A stretch of DNA of 64,000 bases from Voacanga thouarsii (GCA_026120185.1 JANUWF010002273.1:851001-915000), one strand, 5' to 3'. Positions 1-12,345 are shown, numbered from the stretch's first letter. The notes: generated by a model not told the origin, from the sequence alone. Program-made: numbers and translations.

Positions 1-340
1 ACTAAATAATAAATTTGATAACAACATTAACTTATAAATAGTAAATATTATATAATAAAAATAGGCTATGAGTAATAACAATTAATAGTATTAAATATTT
101 TTAATAGTCCTACTAGAAAATAATCAAATAGTAATTTTTGAGATAGTACAAAGAATTAACGTGTAACAACCATAATAATAAAAATAATAACCTCTGACTA
201 ATTATATTAACTAGTTTAACAATAAGTACTATGTCAAGTGAAACTATACTAGTAGAATCAAACATATGCTTGCTACAAATGTACCATCTCACAAAGCAGT
301 AACAATACATGTAATAAAGCACAAACTCATAATAACACCA
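1..340. other. AT-rich flank, possibly leader of a further copia copy
   Basis: No open frame resembling a protein family is present. The stretch is extremely AT-rich. Bases 324-340 (core actcataataacacca) line up, with a few small indels, with the primer binding site plus LTR edge of element B (25085-25100). That would make this the leader of an element lying further left. The match is degenerate and the rest of the stretch is unassigned. Confidence 0.3.
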
Positions 341-780
341 TATTGGATTTTGACTATGTAATAACAATTAATGCGCAGTAGAAATTAAAACGAAATCTAG
401 ACAATAGGATCACTCCTATGTAATTTAATAGGTTAGGAGAGGGAAGAAAAATTCGTTACCTCAAAAACGTAACTTTCAAAATTTTTCTCACGTGCACGGA
501 ACCCTTCCATAAATTTGTTCAAGTCTTGAATCACTAAATTTCAAGAATAGAGATTTCTCTAATATTGATCCACATGAAGAATTATACTTACAATGGCATC
601 AAGAAACAATGCTAGTTGATTTAATTATGTGGCAGTAGGAACTAATCAGTTTGCGGAGAAGAAGAGAGAAAGTAAAAGGCTACTGAGCAATTCTAATTTT
701 TCCATCAACCGAGGTAGCATAACATATATCACACACGCACATGCACACGCACACGAGTGCATGTGCGCACACACACATGC

Positions 781-832
<52 letters not shown>

Positions 833-2219
833 GAGACATAGGCCCACTACTTCAAGAAGAAATGTTTTCTTCAGTTTCCTAAACCTTTTAGGAAACAACC
901 AAAATAACAAAGCTTTTAACCACCTTTGTTAGAAAAACCACAAAATTTAATTTCCTAAACTTTTAGGAAAATAATAAAGCCATTTACAAATTGCAATCAA
1001 ACCCCAAAAGGTTTTTATAACTGCAATTCCATTCCAAGAATTCTTTATAATTCATCCACATAATTATTTCTTCTAACCAATTAACCCTATAATATTATTA
1101 TATAATATCTTGAGTATCAATTCTTCTATTATGTGTGACTTACTAGGTTTTTTAGTCTATTGATATCAAAATAAAAATTAATTCTAATCACTATAGAATT
1201 AATAATCCTTAATAATTAGAATTAACATATTAATTTTAATTAGGATTAATTTATTAATTTTCAAATTAATAAATCTATATTTAACAGATTAAGAGTAGCA
1301 ACTAACAAAGCATCATGACCACCTAAAAGTCCAAAAAATCAAATAGCTTAACATGAACCTTTCAATATCAAAATATCAGTGCAATAAACTCCTTTTATCA
1401 TACTATATCTTATTTGGTTTATAGTATAGAATTAGTGCCAACTCCTATTAAAATATAATTAATTCGAGTTCGAATTTATTAATACTTATTCCATAATCCA
1501 TTACTCAACATGTGTATCAATTGAAATTATTTCTAATACATAGTCACCTTGGCCAAGGACTTACCGAGTAATGATTCCATACAAGTGGTTGTGAGATATG
1601 TACCCCTACTATTAGGACTAATGAATCGTTTATTGATCATTTCAATTACTTTCGTTTACTTTACATAATACCCAATATCCATCTCATAGGAGGCCCTAGA
1701 TGAAACTCCAAAGATTAGAATCAAAGTACAATACTTAGTAAACAAAGTACCTTGAGATTTCAAGTATAAGGATACTTGCACATTTGCTATAATAAAATTC
1801 TATCATTGGTACTAATTATCCATGTAATTATCTCATAGTTAGATCATCTAATGTACTTGTTCAAGTAACAAGCATCCACATGTTAAGATTAAGTACTACA
1901 ATACTCACGAATGTAAGAATCACCACTTGATCCAATCAAGGGTATGACATGTGCTATTCTTTGCACATTAATGATGTCCTATCTCATTAATACTATAACT
2001 AGAGATAATTTAAGTACAAGTATTACATAGTGTAGTAGGAATCTCACATTATAATCTCTATCATAATTTTCTTAACACTGTACTATATGCTTGAGACTTT
2101 ATTTCTCAATTTTTTATACTATATGAAATGAAGAAATTAAAAGACAAAAAATACCTTTATAAATTAAATGTGTAAAATACATAGTACAAATAAATTGGTT
2201 TTAGGGCATAACTCTATCA
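341..2219 (-). repeat. Degenerate LTR of outer copia element A
   Basis: This is the 3' LTR of element A, read on the minus strand. Its right edge is set by the purine tract at 2220 and by similarity to the B LTR end (gggcataactctatca against gggcacaacactaaca). Matching blocks with the intact B LTR (25099-26809) include the gcgcagtag segment near 375, the ataatatcttgagtat segment near 1105, and the gcatcatgaccacc segment near 1310. The left edge at 341 rests on weak similarity to the B LTR start. It is more worn than any other LTR here and contains a microsatellite (732-829). Confidence 0.65.
732..829. repeat. Compound microsatellite (CA)n-(TA)n
   Basis: An impure CA/GC-rich dinucleotide tract (732-780) is followed by a pure run of about 22 TA units (785-829). 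It sits inside the element A LTR and explains the spurious His/Ala and Ile/Tyr repeat frames here on both strands. Confidence 0.95.
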
Positions 2220-2233
2220 ATCTTCCACTTGCA
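2220..2233 (-). promoter_or_regulatory. Polypurine tract of element A
   Basis: On the minus strand the sequence reads TGCAAGTGGAAGAT directly before the LTR start TGATAGAG. This is the plus-strand DNA priming site expected just upstream of a 3' LTR. It matches the tract of element B (AGTGGAAGTGGGCATT). Confidence 0.6.
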
Positions 2234-3163
2234 TGAGAGCCAATCATTCATGTATTGAATTTTTAACTGAACATGAATATCATATTTCTTCTAGGGTAGA
2301 GCTTTAGTAAGCAGATCGGCTATGTTCTGATCAGTGAGAACTCTCTTTATCTTTTCATATTTCCTATCAATGATTATACGTATCATGTGATAGCGCTCAA
2401 ATTGAATACATAGCCTGATTGTGACTCGCAGTCATCATTATCAGATTGGAAACTGGCATCAATATACCATTTGATCTATGCTAAACCTCTTTAGCACATT
2501 GCATATATATGTAGACTGTGAAAGACCAAGCAACCTATTTGATCTATCTCTATAGATCCTTATACTCAGAATATAGGTTGCTTCTCCAAGGAATTTTATG
2601 GAGAATTTTTTAAACATCCAAATTTTGATTGATTGTAGAATAGAGACGTCATTCTCTTTTAATAATATGTCAGCTATATATAGTAATTGAAAAATAATTG
2701 CACTCCCACTAACCTTTTTGTATACACAAGGTTCATCTATATTTTGTATGAAACCAAACTCTTTGATCATTTCATTAAAATAGATGTTCTAACTCCTAAA
2801 CACTTACTTAAGTACATAAATAGACCTTTGCAACTTGCATACCTTAGTGTGATCTTTGGATATAAAACCCCTAGATTGTTTTATGTAAACTTTCTCAGTC
2901 AGATTTTCATTAAGAAAAGCTACTTTCACATCTATTTTCCAAATCTCATAATCATAATGAGTGGCAAGTATTAGGAATATTCTAATGAATTTCAACATTG
3001 CTACTTGCAAAAAATTTTATCATAGTTAATACCTTATTCTTGATGGTAAGCTTTTGCAACTAGTCACACCTTATAGGTAATTATTTTGTCATCCATATCA
3101 ATTTTCTTTTTGAAATCCCATTTGCACCCTATGGGTTTTATCCCTTCATATAGATCAACCAAT
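2234..3163 (-). pseudogene. Copia A pol remnant: reverse transcriptase and RNase H
   Basis: This is the C-terminal part of the element A polyprotein. The reverse transcriptase is read from 3163 leftwards: DYEIWKIDVKVAFLNENLTE (near 2900-2960), then a GFI and SIYVLK block, then MIKEFGFIQNIDEPCVYKKV (2711-2770), then the active-site box. That box reads YIAD at 2669-2680, so the first catalytic Asp of YVDD is lost. RNase H is reduced to scraps (2290-2460), and about 300 bases between 2459 and 2460 are missing relative to element B. It is broken by frameshifts between 2770 and 2804. Upstream coding sequence resumes at 12346, beyond the inserted element G. It is surely inactive. The assignment to the same family as B is from side-by-side reading. 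Confidence 0.85.
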
Positions 3164-3168
3164 GTCTA
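3164..3168. repeat. Target site duplication of G (left copy, GTCTA)
   Basis: The five bases GTCTA here are repeated at 12341-12345, bracketing element G exactly. Removing G and one copy restores collinearity of the element A reverse transcriptase with the uninterrupted element B. Confidence 0.95.
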
Positions 3169-4960
3169 TGAAGGCATAGAAAATCGAAAACACAGGGCAC
3201 GCAGCAGAAGCGAAGATAAAAAATTGGAAAAAATAAAGAATAGGGGAATCCCGATTAGAGTTGGCGTCGGCTTTGGCAGCCCTAGCCGGTGCTGGTTGTG
3301 CTCTGGCGGGACTCTGAGGTTAAAATTTTTTTTACCTCTTTTCCTCATTCTAAGAGTTGGCTGGATCGGAACATGCGCAACTGGGGTAGGTGTGCTGGTG
3401 GTAGCTTTTGGTAAGATTCCTGCAAGTCTCCTACTGCGTTTTTACATGTAGGTGAACGCCAATCCCTCGATCTTCCAGTATATGGCCTGTCTAAATCTGT
3501 TTGGTGAACAACTACAGACTAAGGAACCTTTTTTTCTGGAGAGAGAAAGAGAGAGACGTCTAGCTTTTCACAGAGAAGAAGCCGTCTCAGAAAGTGTATG
3601 TTCTGCAACCATGTTGTTTCCAATCCTCCTGTTTAACCTAAATAAAACCCTAGGTTAAACTGGACTGGGCCATTGGACTCTTAGTTTAACCTTTTGGGGC
3701 TTAATTAATTATTCTAATTAGAACCAACCTAATGGCCCAAATAAACTAGTCAAATTAATAAGCTTATATTAGTTTAGTCCTAGGTTAATCTTCAATTATT
3801 CAAATTGGGCCAAAGCCCTGAATAATTAATTAACCCACTAAACTAACTTTATTAATTCTCTCTCCATGGACCTTTATTTTATTCCAACCCAATAATTAAA
3901 TTAGACTACTTAAATAAAATAAATTCTATTTAATTTAAGATCAATTCCTTAGCCCGTATATAATTAGGACTCACGGTCTATATTGGGGACCAAAAGACAC
4001 ACCGTCTTGGCTACTAAAATGATCAAAATACCCTTACCATATAAATAGTTGTATTTTACATTTTAAATATTTCCTAATATTACCATAAAGAAATATTGAC
4101 CCCAAGGACAGTGCTGCTTTAACAAAGTATCCGACTTACAGGTGTAATGACTAAAATACCCCTCTATACATCGCCGTACATTCAGAGAGTAAAAAGTGTA
4201 CTAACACCTCTCTAAATGACATCTATCATCTTTAGGCCTCTAGTCTAATGATCCACAACTTCTTGGATTGTTTCCGCTTTCCAAGGGAGCTACTCTAAAA
4301 CAAACATCCAAGTCATATTTCCCAGAGTCCTAGATATTTAGATCATTCAGACAACCACAAGGGGTGATATAGTATAGAAACTATCTCGTACAAGTTTGTC
4401 TTAACTAACTAGTCACACATACCTAACATGCAAGTATATTAGCCCTACGATAAAACCTCAACTATAACATATCAAAGTATATGCTTCCAGCTTCGTCAGA
4501 CCACCAACTCATACTAAAGTCGTAGAGTACTAGTCCATGCTATAATGGTAGTAGTCTAGGTTTCTACCATATAGTACTTTTAGAAATGACTACTGCAAGT
4601 CCTGTTCTACGTATTCGAAATATGCTTATGTCATGAAGTGAGTGGACTACTCATTGGCTAAAGGTAAGTCATTCCTCATTTAAAATTCACAACATAATAA
4701 CCTAGACATGATGAGATTCCCATTCTCATCAATCGGTTAAGAACGAATGTTAATGTGTTAAGTAACCCGTGATCCATACCTTACTGTGACAGACCTCCAT
4801 TCACATGGACCACTTACTTAAACACAATGGGTTTTTTCCAAATATAATTGTGCACAAATAAATTTGTAAATTCACAAACAATTTCTAAAAATAAATTTTG
4901 TTATTAAAATATTCGATGTTTACATTAGAAACCTAGTCTAAGAGGGCATACATCCCAACA
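3169..4960 (-). repeat. 3' LTR of element G
   Basis: This 1792-bp LTR runs from TGAAGGCATAG to GGCATACATCCCAACA (TG...CA ends). It is paired with 10535-12340. It lacks about 25 bases near 3738 that the partner has, and the gap is flanked by a CCCAA repeat, as expected for slippage. The open frames at 3086-3451 and 3452-3658 fall across or within it and are not genes. Confidence 0.95.
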
Positions 4961-4970
4961 ATCTCCCACC
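4961..4970 (-). promoter_or_regulatory. Polypurine tract of element G
   Basis: The minus strand reads GTGGGAGAT immediately before the LTR start TGTTGGGATG. This is the usual plus-strand priming site. It lies 12 bases after the pol stop codon at 4983-4985. Confidence 0.8.
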
Positions 4971-4982
4971 TGCACTCTAAAA

Positions 4983-6509
4983 CTAAGTAAGTTCGTCAGT
5001 GCCTACCCCTATGGCGTCTAAGTATCTCTTGAAGACTTTTTCAGCCAAAGGCTTGGTGAATGGATTTGCTAGATTGTTCTCGGAGGTAATTTGTTCCACC
5101 ACGACTTCCTGTTTCTAGATGAAATTCCGGATCAGGTGGTACTTCCTTTCGATGTGCTTCCCCTTGTGGTTCTGTGGTTCTTTGGATTGCAATACTGCTC
5201 TAGTGTTATCACAATACATCACAATCGGCCTGTCCATGTGTTGCACGACTCTAAGTTCTGAAAGGAACTTCCGGAGTTAGACTGCTTCCTTGGATGCCTC
5301 CGAAGCTGCCATATATTCAACTTCTATGGTTGAGTCAGTAATGCAAGATTGCTTGATACTCCTCCATGAAATAGCTCTTCCAGACAAGGTGAAGATATAT
5401 CCACTAGTGGATTTTCTCTCATCCTTATCCGTCTGAAAGTCTGAGTCTGTGTATCTTGTAGGAACCAAGTCATCAGCCCTGTAAACCAGCATATAATCTC
5501 TCGTTCCCTTAAGGTACTTGAATATTTGCTTTACAGCTTTCCAATGAACTTCCCCAGAGTTTGACTGATATCTACTAACCAAGCTTACGACAAAACAGAT
5601 ATCTGGCCTAGTATACAGTATGGCGTATGTGAGACTTCCCATAGCCGAAGCGTAAGGAATCCTACTCATCCTGTCATTATCTTCTTTGGACTTAGAACAG
5701 TCCCTTGAAGAAAATGACAACCCATATCTGCAAGGAATTAGAGCTTCCTTGCATGAGTCCATGCTATACCTGGCTAGTATCTTGTCAATATATGTCGCTT
5801 AGGATAATCCTAACATTCTCTGCTTCCTATTTCTAAGAAGTCTAATCTCGAGAATGTAGCTGACTTCTCCCAAGTCCTTCATACTGAATTAACTAGACAG
5901 CCAAACCTTTGTAAATGACAATGACCCTATATCATTTCTAATGAGTAGAATGTCATTTACATACAAGACAAGAAAAATCACATTAATGCCTTCAAGTTTC
6001 CTGTACATGCATGGTACATTCTCGTTTTGAATAAAACCATAAGACTTTACAGTTTCGTCAAAACGAATGTTCCATACTCTCGATGCCTGCTTAAGCCCAT
6101 AAATGGACTTATTAAGTTTGCAAACCATATGCTCTTGGCCTTTAGCAATAAAGCCTTCCGGTTGGGACATATAGATGTCTTCACTAAGATAGCTATTTAA
6201 AAATGCCCTCTTGATATCCATTTGCCATATCTCGTAGTCATAATGACATACGATGGCAAGGAGGATACAGATGGACTTAAGTATTACAGCTGGGGAAAAG
6301 GTTTCCTTATAATTGATTCCCATTTTTTGAGTATACCCTTTCGCCACAAGCCTAACTTTAAAGGTTTTCACCATCCCATCTACTCCCCTCTTTCTCTTAT
6401 ATACCCACTTACACCCTATGGGTTTTATCCCTTCTGTTAAATCAACAAGATCCCAAACCTGATTGAGATACATAGACTTAATCTCGGCTTTCATTACTTC
6501 ATACCACAT
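4983..6509 (-). pseudogene. Copia G pol: reverse transcriptase and RNase H
   Basis: The reverse transcriptase (6509 to about 5850) starts with the GIKPIGCKWVYKRKRG block typical of plant copia, then VRLVAKGYTQ, IWQMDIKRAFLNSYLSED and SIYGLKQASRVWN. Its active-site box is YVND (5952-5963) instead of YVDD. The connection and RNase H run from 5762: PYASAMGSLTYAILYTRPDI, then YTDSDF (catalytic Asp), ISWRSIKQSCITDST, and VEYMAASEASKEAV. A Trp codon has become a stop at about 5276, and the frame then continues through the CDNT block to its natural stop at 4983. A further frame break lies between 5762 and 5889. It copies element RNA into DNA in the family, but this copy cannot function. Confidence 0.9.
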
Positions 6510-6926
6510 ATTTGCATTGGCATCAGCAATAGCCTCATCGTATCTAGTGGAGTCTTATTCCTGATGGTCAGAGATCAGCTCGAAAGCTTCTCAAGTCTAC
6601 CTCTCCGGAACCTTAGACACTTTCCCACTACGACGAGGCTCCATATGTACAGGTTCTTGAGACTATGCCTTTTCTTGTTCCACAGTCGGGTCAGAAGAAG
6701 TTGCTTCTAAAGATAACTTCTCCTCCAGTTCCAACCTAGTTGAACCTTTCGTGAAAGTACTTTGATCATCCTCTAAGTATCTAGCATTGGTACTAACCAG
6801 TACCTTCTGCTCCTTAGGATGATAAAAGTATCCACTTTTTGTCCCTTTTGGATATCAAACAAAATAACATAATTCTGATCTTGGTTCCAACTTATTTCCC
6901 TTGACTAGTACATAAGTTGGACAACC
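6510..6926 (-). pseudogene. Copia G integrase C-terminal region and linker
   Basis: In the same general frame as its neighbours, the translation gives the GCPTYV and ELCYFV blocks that follow the integrase core in copia, then a low-conservation linker rich in Glu and Ser that leads into the reverse transcriptase. Several stops interrupt it, including one at the RIWGC position (Trp to stop, about 6926). Element F has the matching text split by the insertion of B. Confidence 0.75.
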
Positions 6927-8045
6927 TTATATCCTATGATGATTCAGACTTGGCTTACGCCCAGTCCACATCTTATAGGGAGTCCTAGGTACTAACTTGG
7001 AAGGCACCAAATTCAGAATATATGCCGTTGTTTCCAAGGTATATCCCCAAAAAGACACTGGAAGAGTAGCATGAGACATTATGCTTCGGACCATTTCCAT
7101 CAATGTCCTATTCCTTCTCTCAGCTACTCCATTCTGCTGGGGTGTCTCCGGCGTAGAAAGTTGGGATACTATCCCATGATGTACCATGTAGTCCTTGAAT
7201 TCACCAAGTAGATACTTTTCACCACGATCCGATTGTAAGGTCTTGATCAATTTACCTGTCCAACGCTCCACTTCAGCCCTAAACTCTTTGAACTTGTCAA
7301 AAGAGTCAAACTTACATTTTATCAAGTAAATGTAACCAAACCTTGTACAATCATCCGTGAAAGTGATGAAGTACTCAAAACCTCTTCTAGCTGGTGTAGA
7401 CAGGGGACCACATATATCAGTGTGAACAAGACTCAATACCTCCTTGGCTCTATCTGCCTTAGGGGTAAATGACCTTTTGGTCATCTTTCCCATCAGGTAG
7501 GACTTACACTGAGGCCAATTTTTCAATCTCAATGAGCCGAAGGACCCATCATGGATTAACCTCTGAATCCTAGTTGAGTTGATATGACCCAACCTTAGAT
7601 GCCAAAGATAAGAGTCATTGACATTGGTCTTTCTCTTCTTTGTTAAAGGTTCAGATTGAGTATTATTTAATTGATTGTTTATAGGGTTTAAGAAAAATAG
7701 ATTCCCATACATGTGCCCAGTACATAAAATTTTTCCATTTTTACTGATAGAAATACTAGAATAGAAAGATACAAAATATTCTTGATTTATTAGTTTCGCA
7801 ATCGAAATCAAATTCTGTCTAAATCCAGGTACATATAAAATATCTTTCAAAACCACTATTCTATTACAATTAACAACAAGATCCAGCTCTCCCACTGCAA
7901 TGGCCCAAACTTGTGCTCCATTTCCCACACGTAATCCATGTTCGCCCTTCTGGAGTTTTTTAATCTTTCTAAACCCCTGCCAAGAGTTACAGATGTGATC
8001 AGTGGTTCCTGAATCAACAATCCAAGTGGAAGTTGATCCAACCAT
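6927..8045 (-). pseudogene. Copia G protease and integrase (372-codon open frame)
   Basis: This is the longest open frame in the window. Residues 8-16 give WIVDSGTTD, the aspartic protease active site with the DSG triad. The integrase zinc domain follows at about residues 145-190, with WHLRLGHIN supplying the His pair; the second Cys of the usual CxxC is Tyr (CKSY). The catalytic core shows HTDICGPL, then LQSDRGEKYL, then NGVAERRNRTL, so the D, D and E residues are all present. The frame ends at a stop that replaces the Trp of RIWGC, so it is a fragment of the polyprotein, not a free protein. The first Met is internal and not a true start. The function would be maturation of the polyprotein and insertion of new copies. 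Confidence 0.9.
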
Positions 8046-8858
8046 TGATATAGACTCTAGATAGCAAACATTAGCTATGGGGTTTTTCTTGGCTCGAAGA
8101 TCCGGACACTCTTTTTTTCAGTGTCTCTTCAGTCCACATTTGAAGCACTTACCCTTGGGTTTGTCTTTGGGTTGGGTCTTGGGTTGGCCCGCTACATTCC
8201 TCTTCTTCTTCTTGAACTTCCTTGGCTTGGGCCTAATTCTAGAAGATGAAGCCTTAGCAATTATAGCCTTAGATTATAGCTTCATGGCCTTCTCTGCCAT
8301 CTGGAGCTCCTTCATCAACTCAGTCAAACCTATGTTCAACTTGAACTGAGTAAAGAAACCCGGTAGAGATTCGAGAACCATATCCACTTGGCTCTAGGGA
8401 TCAATGATAGCCCCTAAGATTTCTGCCTCCTTGAAAGCAGCAATCATTTTGAGCATATGTTCTCTGACCGATGCTCTCTCAGCCATCTTAGTGTTAATGA
8501 TGGTTTGAAGAGCCTCCTGCCTTGCGGGCTGGCTTTTATCCGCGAACATCGTGGCTAATGATTGAGTTTTATTATACGCAGTGGTCATGTGCTCATATTT
8601 GGACTGGAGCATATTAGGCATGGAGGCCAACATGTAATAATGAGCCATCTCGTCGACTTTCTTCCATGCCTTCTCAGCCACACACTTCTCGGCGGTGGAA
8701 CCCTCCCCGATAACAGGATAGGTTTCGAAAAGGACATACTTATACTCTTCCGCTGTAAGTATTATGTCCAAGTTCCTCTTTCAGTCCACATAGTTTGGTC
8801 CCATTAGCTTATTCTCTCGAAGAATAATGGCCAATGGACTAAAAGAACCTCCTATCAT
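8046..8858 (-). pseudogene. Copia G gag
   Basis: The capsid precursor starts at the ATG at 8856-8858 (MIGGSFSPLA), by match to element F. It continues through LDIILTAEEYKYV and LATMFADKSQPARQEAL. Stops are visible at 8781-8783 (Trp to TGA in the YVDW block), near 8394 (Glu to TAG) and inside the zinc knuckle at about 8110-8150. There the CCHC residues remain in KCFKCGLKRH but the following Trp is a stop. The knuckle binds element RNA in the family. This copy is inactive. Confidence 0.85.
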
Positions 8859-10534
8859 TTCTGAAAAATCAAAAAATAAAAGAAAAAGATTTAGTTTGTG
8901 AAAACAAAATAAATACGTGTACTTTATCCTTATTATCAAAACTGATAGTAATCAATTTGACTCTTAGGAAAACTGACATAGCTTCTTGGGAAGATTAACA
9001 GTTTCCTAAGCTAAGTGTGTTAACCACTACAAATTAATTTCCCTTCTAAGTAATGATTTAGAAGATAATTCCATCGAGAGGATGGCCGTTTTCTCTCATT
9101 TCCTATAGACATACCTCGTACTATGACCTCCAACAAGGGGCTGGCTGATCATAGTACTTGCCTCGAGTTATTATTTACATCCCTCCATTAGATCTAGATC
9201 CTTGTAGTATCCCCATCCTATACGGGTTCACTCCTAGGGTGACGCGAGGGGACCCACGATCTCTAATGAGGAACGTGATGGAAGTTGTGGGGCCATTGGA
9301 ACCTCTCTCACACTTAGTGTTTTAAAACAAGGGTTTTCTGAAAAATATCATTTTGAAAATTTCCGTTAAATTTTCCCTTAAAATAAAATGTTTAAGTCCT
9401 TAAAAATCTCTATGTCAAGGTTTATATCCTTTGAAAGTTTTTCCCATGGACTAATTTTATTTAAGTTAAAAACTTAATGATTTAAAAAATTTTCCAATTA
9501 AAACTTTCTAGAGACTTTGGTCTCAAGTTTATTTGACAAAACAATTTTTCTTGTGCTAAATTAAAACAAAAATGGTTTTCTATTTTAACCTTACAAAAAT
9601 ATCTAAATCCAATATATTTTCTATGTCAAGGATTAAATCCTTTGAGAAAATATCTAAAGATTAATTTTTCTTCAAGTTAAAATAACTATTTAATTTGTAA
9701 AAAAAATGTTTTCCTTGTAAAAAACATTCCCAAAGACTTTGGTCTTTGAGAAAACGTGTACATAGGTACAAAAAATAAATAGTATGCTAGAAAATAGTAG
9801 ACGTTTTCATGCTCTTCTTTTTTTAAACCTAAATGCCCATATAATAGAATTAAATACATTAATTAATTAATTAATGGTCTTGTTTAATCTTAAAATCCCT
9901 TACTAATATTTTTTATGCAAAAATATTCCTTGAATATTAACTATTGCAAAATATTAACTTCACCTAGTATGGACCCCAAAACCAAAAGAAAACGCAAGAA
10001 AAATTACAAGGAAAAAATAAAAAATTTCTCCTTAGTCCACTGTACCCGCCACATTGGATCATACACCCCCATTTGCTCTGTGGTCCATTGCACTCGCCGC
10101 ACAGAACTAGGACCCACGAGAAACCAGCGTGCGGAATAGCCTTCCAGACCCAAGCCGGCACTGGTTCCAGCACCCCAAGCTGGCACCGGTTGCAGTCTGG
10201 ACACCTGATCCTGCAGTTTCTTTCTTCTGTGAATTTCCCCTAGTTTTTTGCACAACTTCTGGCTTCATTGGCTCTCCAATTTCAAACTAAATACAATGAA
10301 ATTAATCAAAACCAACAATCGCCTATACCCATAAATGTTGGGCTTACACGATTTGCTAAGAAAAACAAAAAATTACAAATCTCTTATACCTCCACCCGCG
10401 AGGTTTAACAGAAAATCTATCCAGACCATAAACAACGAAGGATCACAATTTTAATCACCCATATGTGTCCAGTTTTATTCATCTAGATGCATGCTCCCTA
10501 TATTTTCACAAAACCTTCATTCTCTGATATCAAT
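8859..10534 (-). other. Element G leader (untranslated) region
   Basis: This is about 1.7 kb between gag and the 5' LTR. It is AT-rich except for a GC-rich island at about 10060-10215 that holds repeated modules such as GCCGGCACTGG and GGCACCGGTTGCAG. Similar islands sit at the same place in F, B, E and D. The open frames at 9915-10255 in both strands are incidental to this island. Long leaders are normal for this type of element and would carry packaging signals. Confidence 0.75.
10521..10532 (-). promoter_or_regulatory. Primer binding site of G (initiator Met tRNA type)
   Basis: The minus strand reads TGATATCAGAGA two bases after the LTR end. The plant copia consensus TGGTATCAGAGC, complementary to the 3' end of initiator Met tRNA, differs at two positions. 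Confidence 0.85.
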
Positions 10535-12340
10535 TGAAGACATAGAAAACCAAAAACACAGGGCACGCAGCGGAAGCGAAGATAAAAAATTGGAAAAAAA
10601 CCAAGAACAGGGGAATCTCGATCAGAGCCGGTGCTGGTGCCGGCTACCCCCAACCGGCGCCGGTTGTGCTCTGGTGGGACTCCGAGGTTAAAATTTTTTT
10701 TACCTCGTTCTAAGAGTTTGCTAGACCGGAACATGCGCAACTGGGGTTGGTGTGCTGGTGGTAGCATCTGGTGCAATTCCTGCAAGTCTCCTACTCCGTC
10801 TTTGCATATAGGTGAACGCCAATCCCTCGATCTTCCAGTATATGGCCTGCCTAAATCCGTTTGGTGAACAACTACAGACTAAGGAACCTTTTTTCTAGAG
10901 AGAGAGAAAGAGAGACGTCTGACTTTTCACAGAGAAGAAGCCGTCTCAGAGAATGTATGTTCTGCAACCACGTTGTTTCCAATCCTCCTGTTTAACTTAA
11001 ATAAAACCCTAGATTAAACTGGACTGGGCTATTGGACTCTCAGTTTAACCTTTTGGGCTTAATTAATTATTTTAATTAGAACCAACCTAATGGCCCAATT
11101 AATAATTAATTTTCCAGCCCAAATAAACTAGTCCAATTAATAAGCCTATATTAGTTTAGTTCTAGGTTAATCTTTAATTATTCAAACTGGGCCAAAGCCC
11201 TGAATAATTAATTAACCCACTAAACTAACTTTATTAATTCTCTCTCTATGGACCTTTATTTTATTCTAGCCCAATAATTAAATCAGGCTACTTAAATAAA
11301 AGAAATTCTATTTAATTTAAGATCAATTCCTTAGCTCGTATATAATTAGGACTCACGGTCTATACTGGGGATCAAAAGACACACCGCCTTGGCTACTAAA
11401 ATGACCAAAATACCATTGCCATATAAATAGCTGTAGTTTGCATTTTAAATATTTCCTAATATCACCATAAGGAAATATTGACCCCAAGGACAGTACTGCG
11501 TTAGCAAAGTTTCCGACCTACAAGTGTAATGACTAAAATACCCCTCTATACATCGCCGTACATTCAGAGAGGAAGAAGTGCACTAATACCTCTCTAAATG
11601 ACATCTACCATCCTTAGGCCTCTAGTCCAATGATCCACGACTTCTTGGATTGTTTCCGCTTTCCAAGGGAGCTACCCTAAAGCAAACATCCAAGTCATGT
11701 TTCCCAGGGCCCTGGATATTTAGATCATTCAGACAACCACAATGGGTGATTTGTATAGAAACTATCTTATACAAGTCTGTCTTAACTAACTAGTCACACA
11801 TACCCAACATGCAAGTATATTGGCCCTACGATAGAACCTCAACTATAGCATATCAAAGTATATGCTTCCAGCTTCGTCAGACCACCAACTCATACTCAAG
11901 TCATAGAGTACTAGTCCATGCTATAGCGATAGTAGTCTAGGTTTCTACCATATAGTACTTTTAGAAACCACTACTACAGGTCCTGTTCTACGTATTTGAA
12001 ATATGCTTATGTCATGAAGTAAGTGGACTACTCACTAGCTAAAGGTAAGCTATTCCCCATTTAGAATTCACAACATAATAACCTAGACATGATGAGATTT
12101 CCATTCTCATCATCAGTTAAGAACGAATGTTTATGTGTTAAGTAACTCGTGATCCATACCTTACTGTGAAAGACCTCTATTCACATAGACCACTTACTTA
12201 AACACAATGGGTTTTTTTCAAATGTAATTGTGCACAAATAAAATTGTAAATTCACAAACAATTTCTAAAAATATATTCTTTTATTAAAACATTCAATTTT
12301 TACATCAGAAACCTAGTCTAAGAGGGCATACATCCCAACA
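10535..12340 (-). repeat. 5' LTR of element G
   Basis: This 1806-bp LTR is paired with 3169-4960. In about 220 aligned bases (3661-3880 against 11021-11270) I count about ten substitutions, nine of them C/T, which suggests decay by cytosine deamination. It would contain the element promoter, but no TATA box can be assigned with confidence. Confidence 0.95.
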
Positions 12341-12345
12341 GTCTA
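12341..12345. repeat. Target site duplication of G (right copy, GTCTA)
   Basis: Identical to 3164-3168. Confidence 0.95.

Larger units (their letters stand above)
3169..12340 (-). mobile_element. Complete nested Ty1/copia retrotransposon G (9.17 kb)
   Basis: The order on the minus strand is 5' LTR 10535-12340, primer site 10521-10532, leader, gag, protease, integrase, reverse transcriptase, RNase H, purine tract 4961-4970, 3' LTR 3169-4960. Integrase before reverse transcriptase is the copia order. A GTCTA target duplication flanks it. It inserted into the reverse transcriptase region of copia A in the same orientation. It is the only copia element in the window with both LTRs, both ends and a duplication intact. 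Its polyprotein is closed by several stop codons, so it is dead. It is the same family as F, shown by near-identical protease, integrase and LTR text. Confidence 0.95.

Noticed and set aside
629..932. Open frames with His/Ala and Ile/Tyr repeats on both strands
   Set aside because: They are translations of the (CA)n-(TA)n microsatellite inside an LTR and match no protein family.
3086..3658. Plus-strand open frames of 121 and 68 codons
   Set aside because: They cross the boundary between copia A and the G LTR or lie inside that LTR. A diverged version appears at 10491-10867 in the other LTR with different ends, as expected for non-coding LTR.
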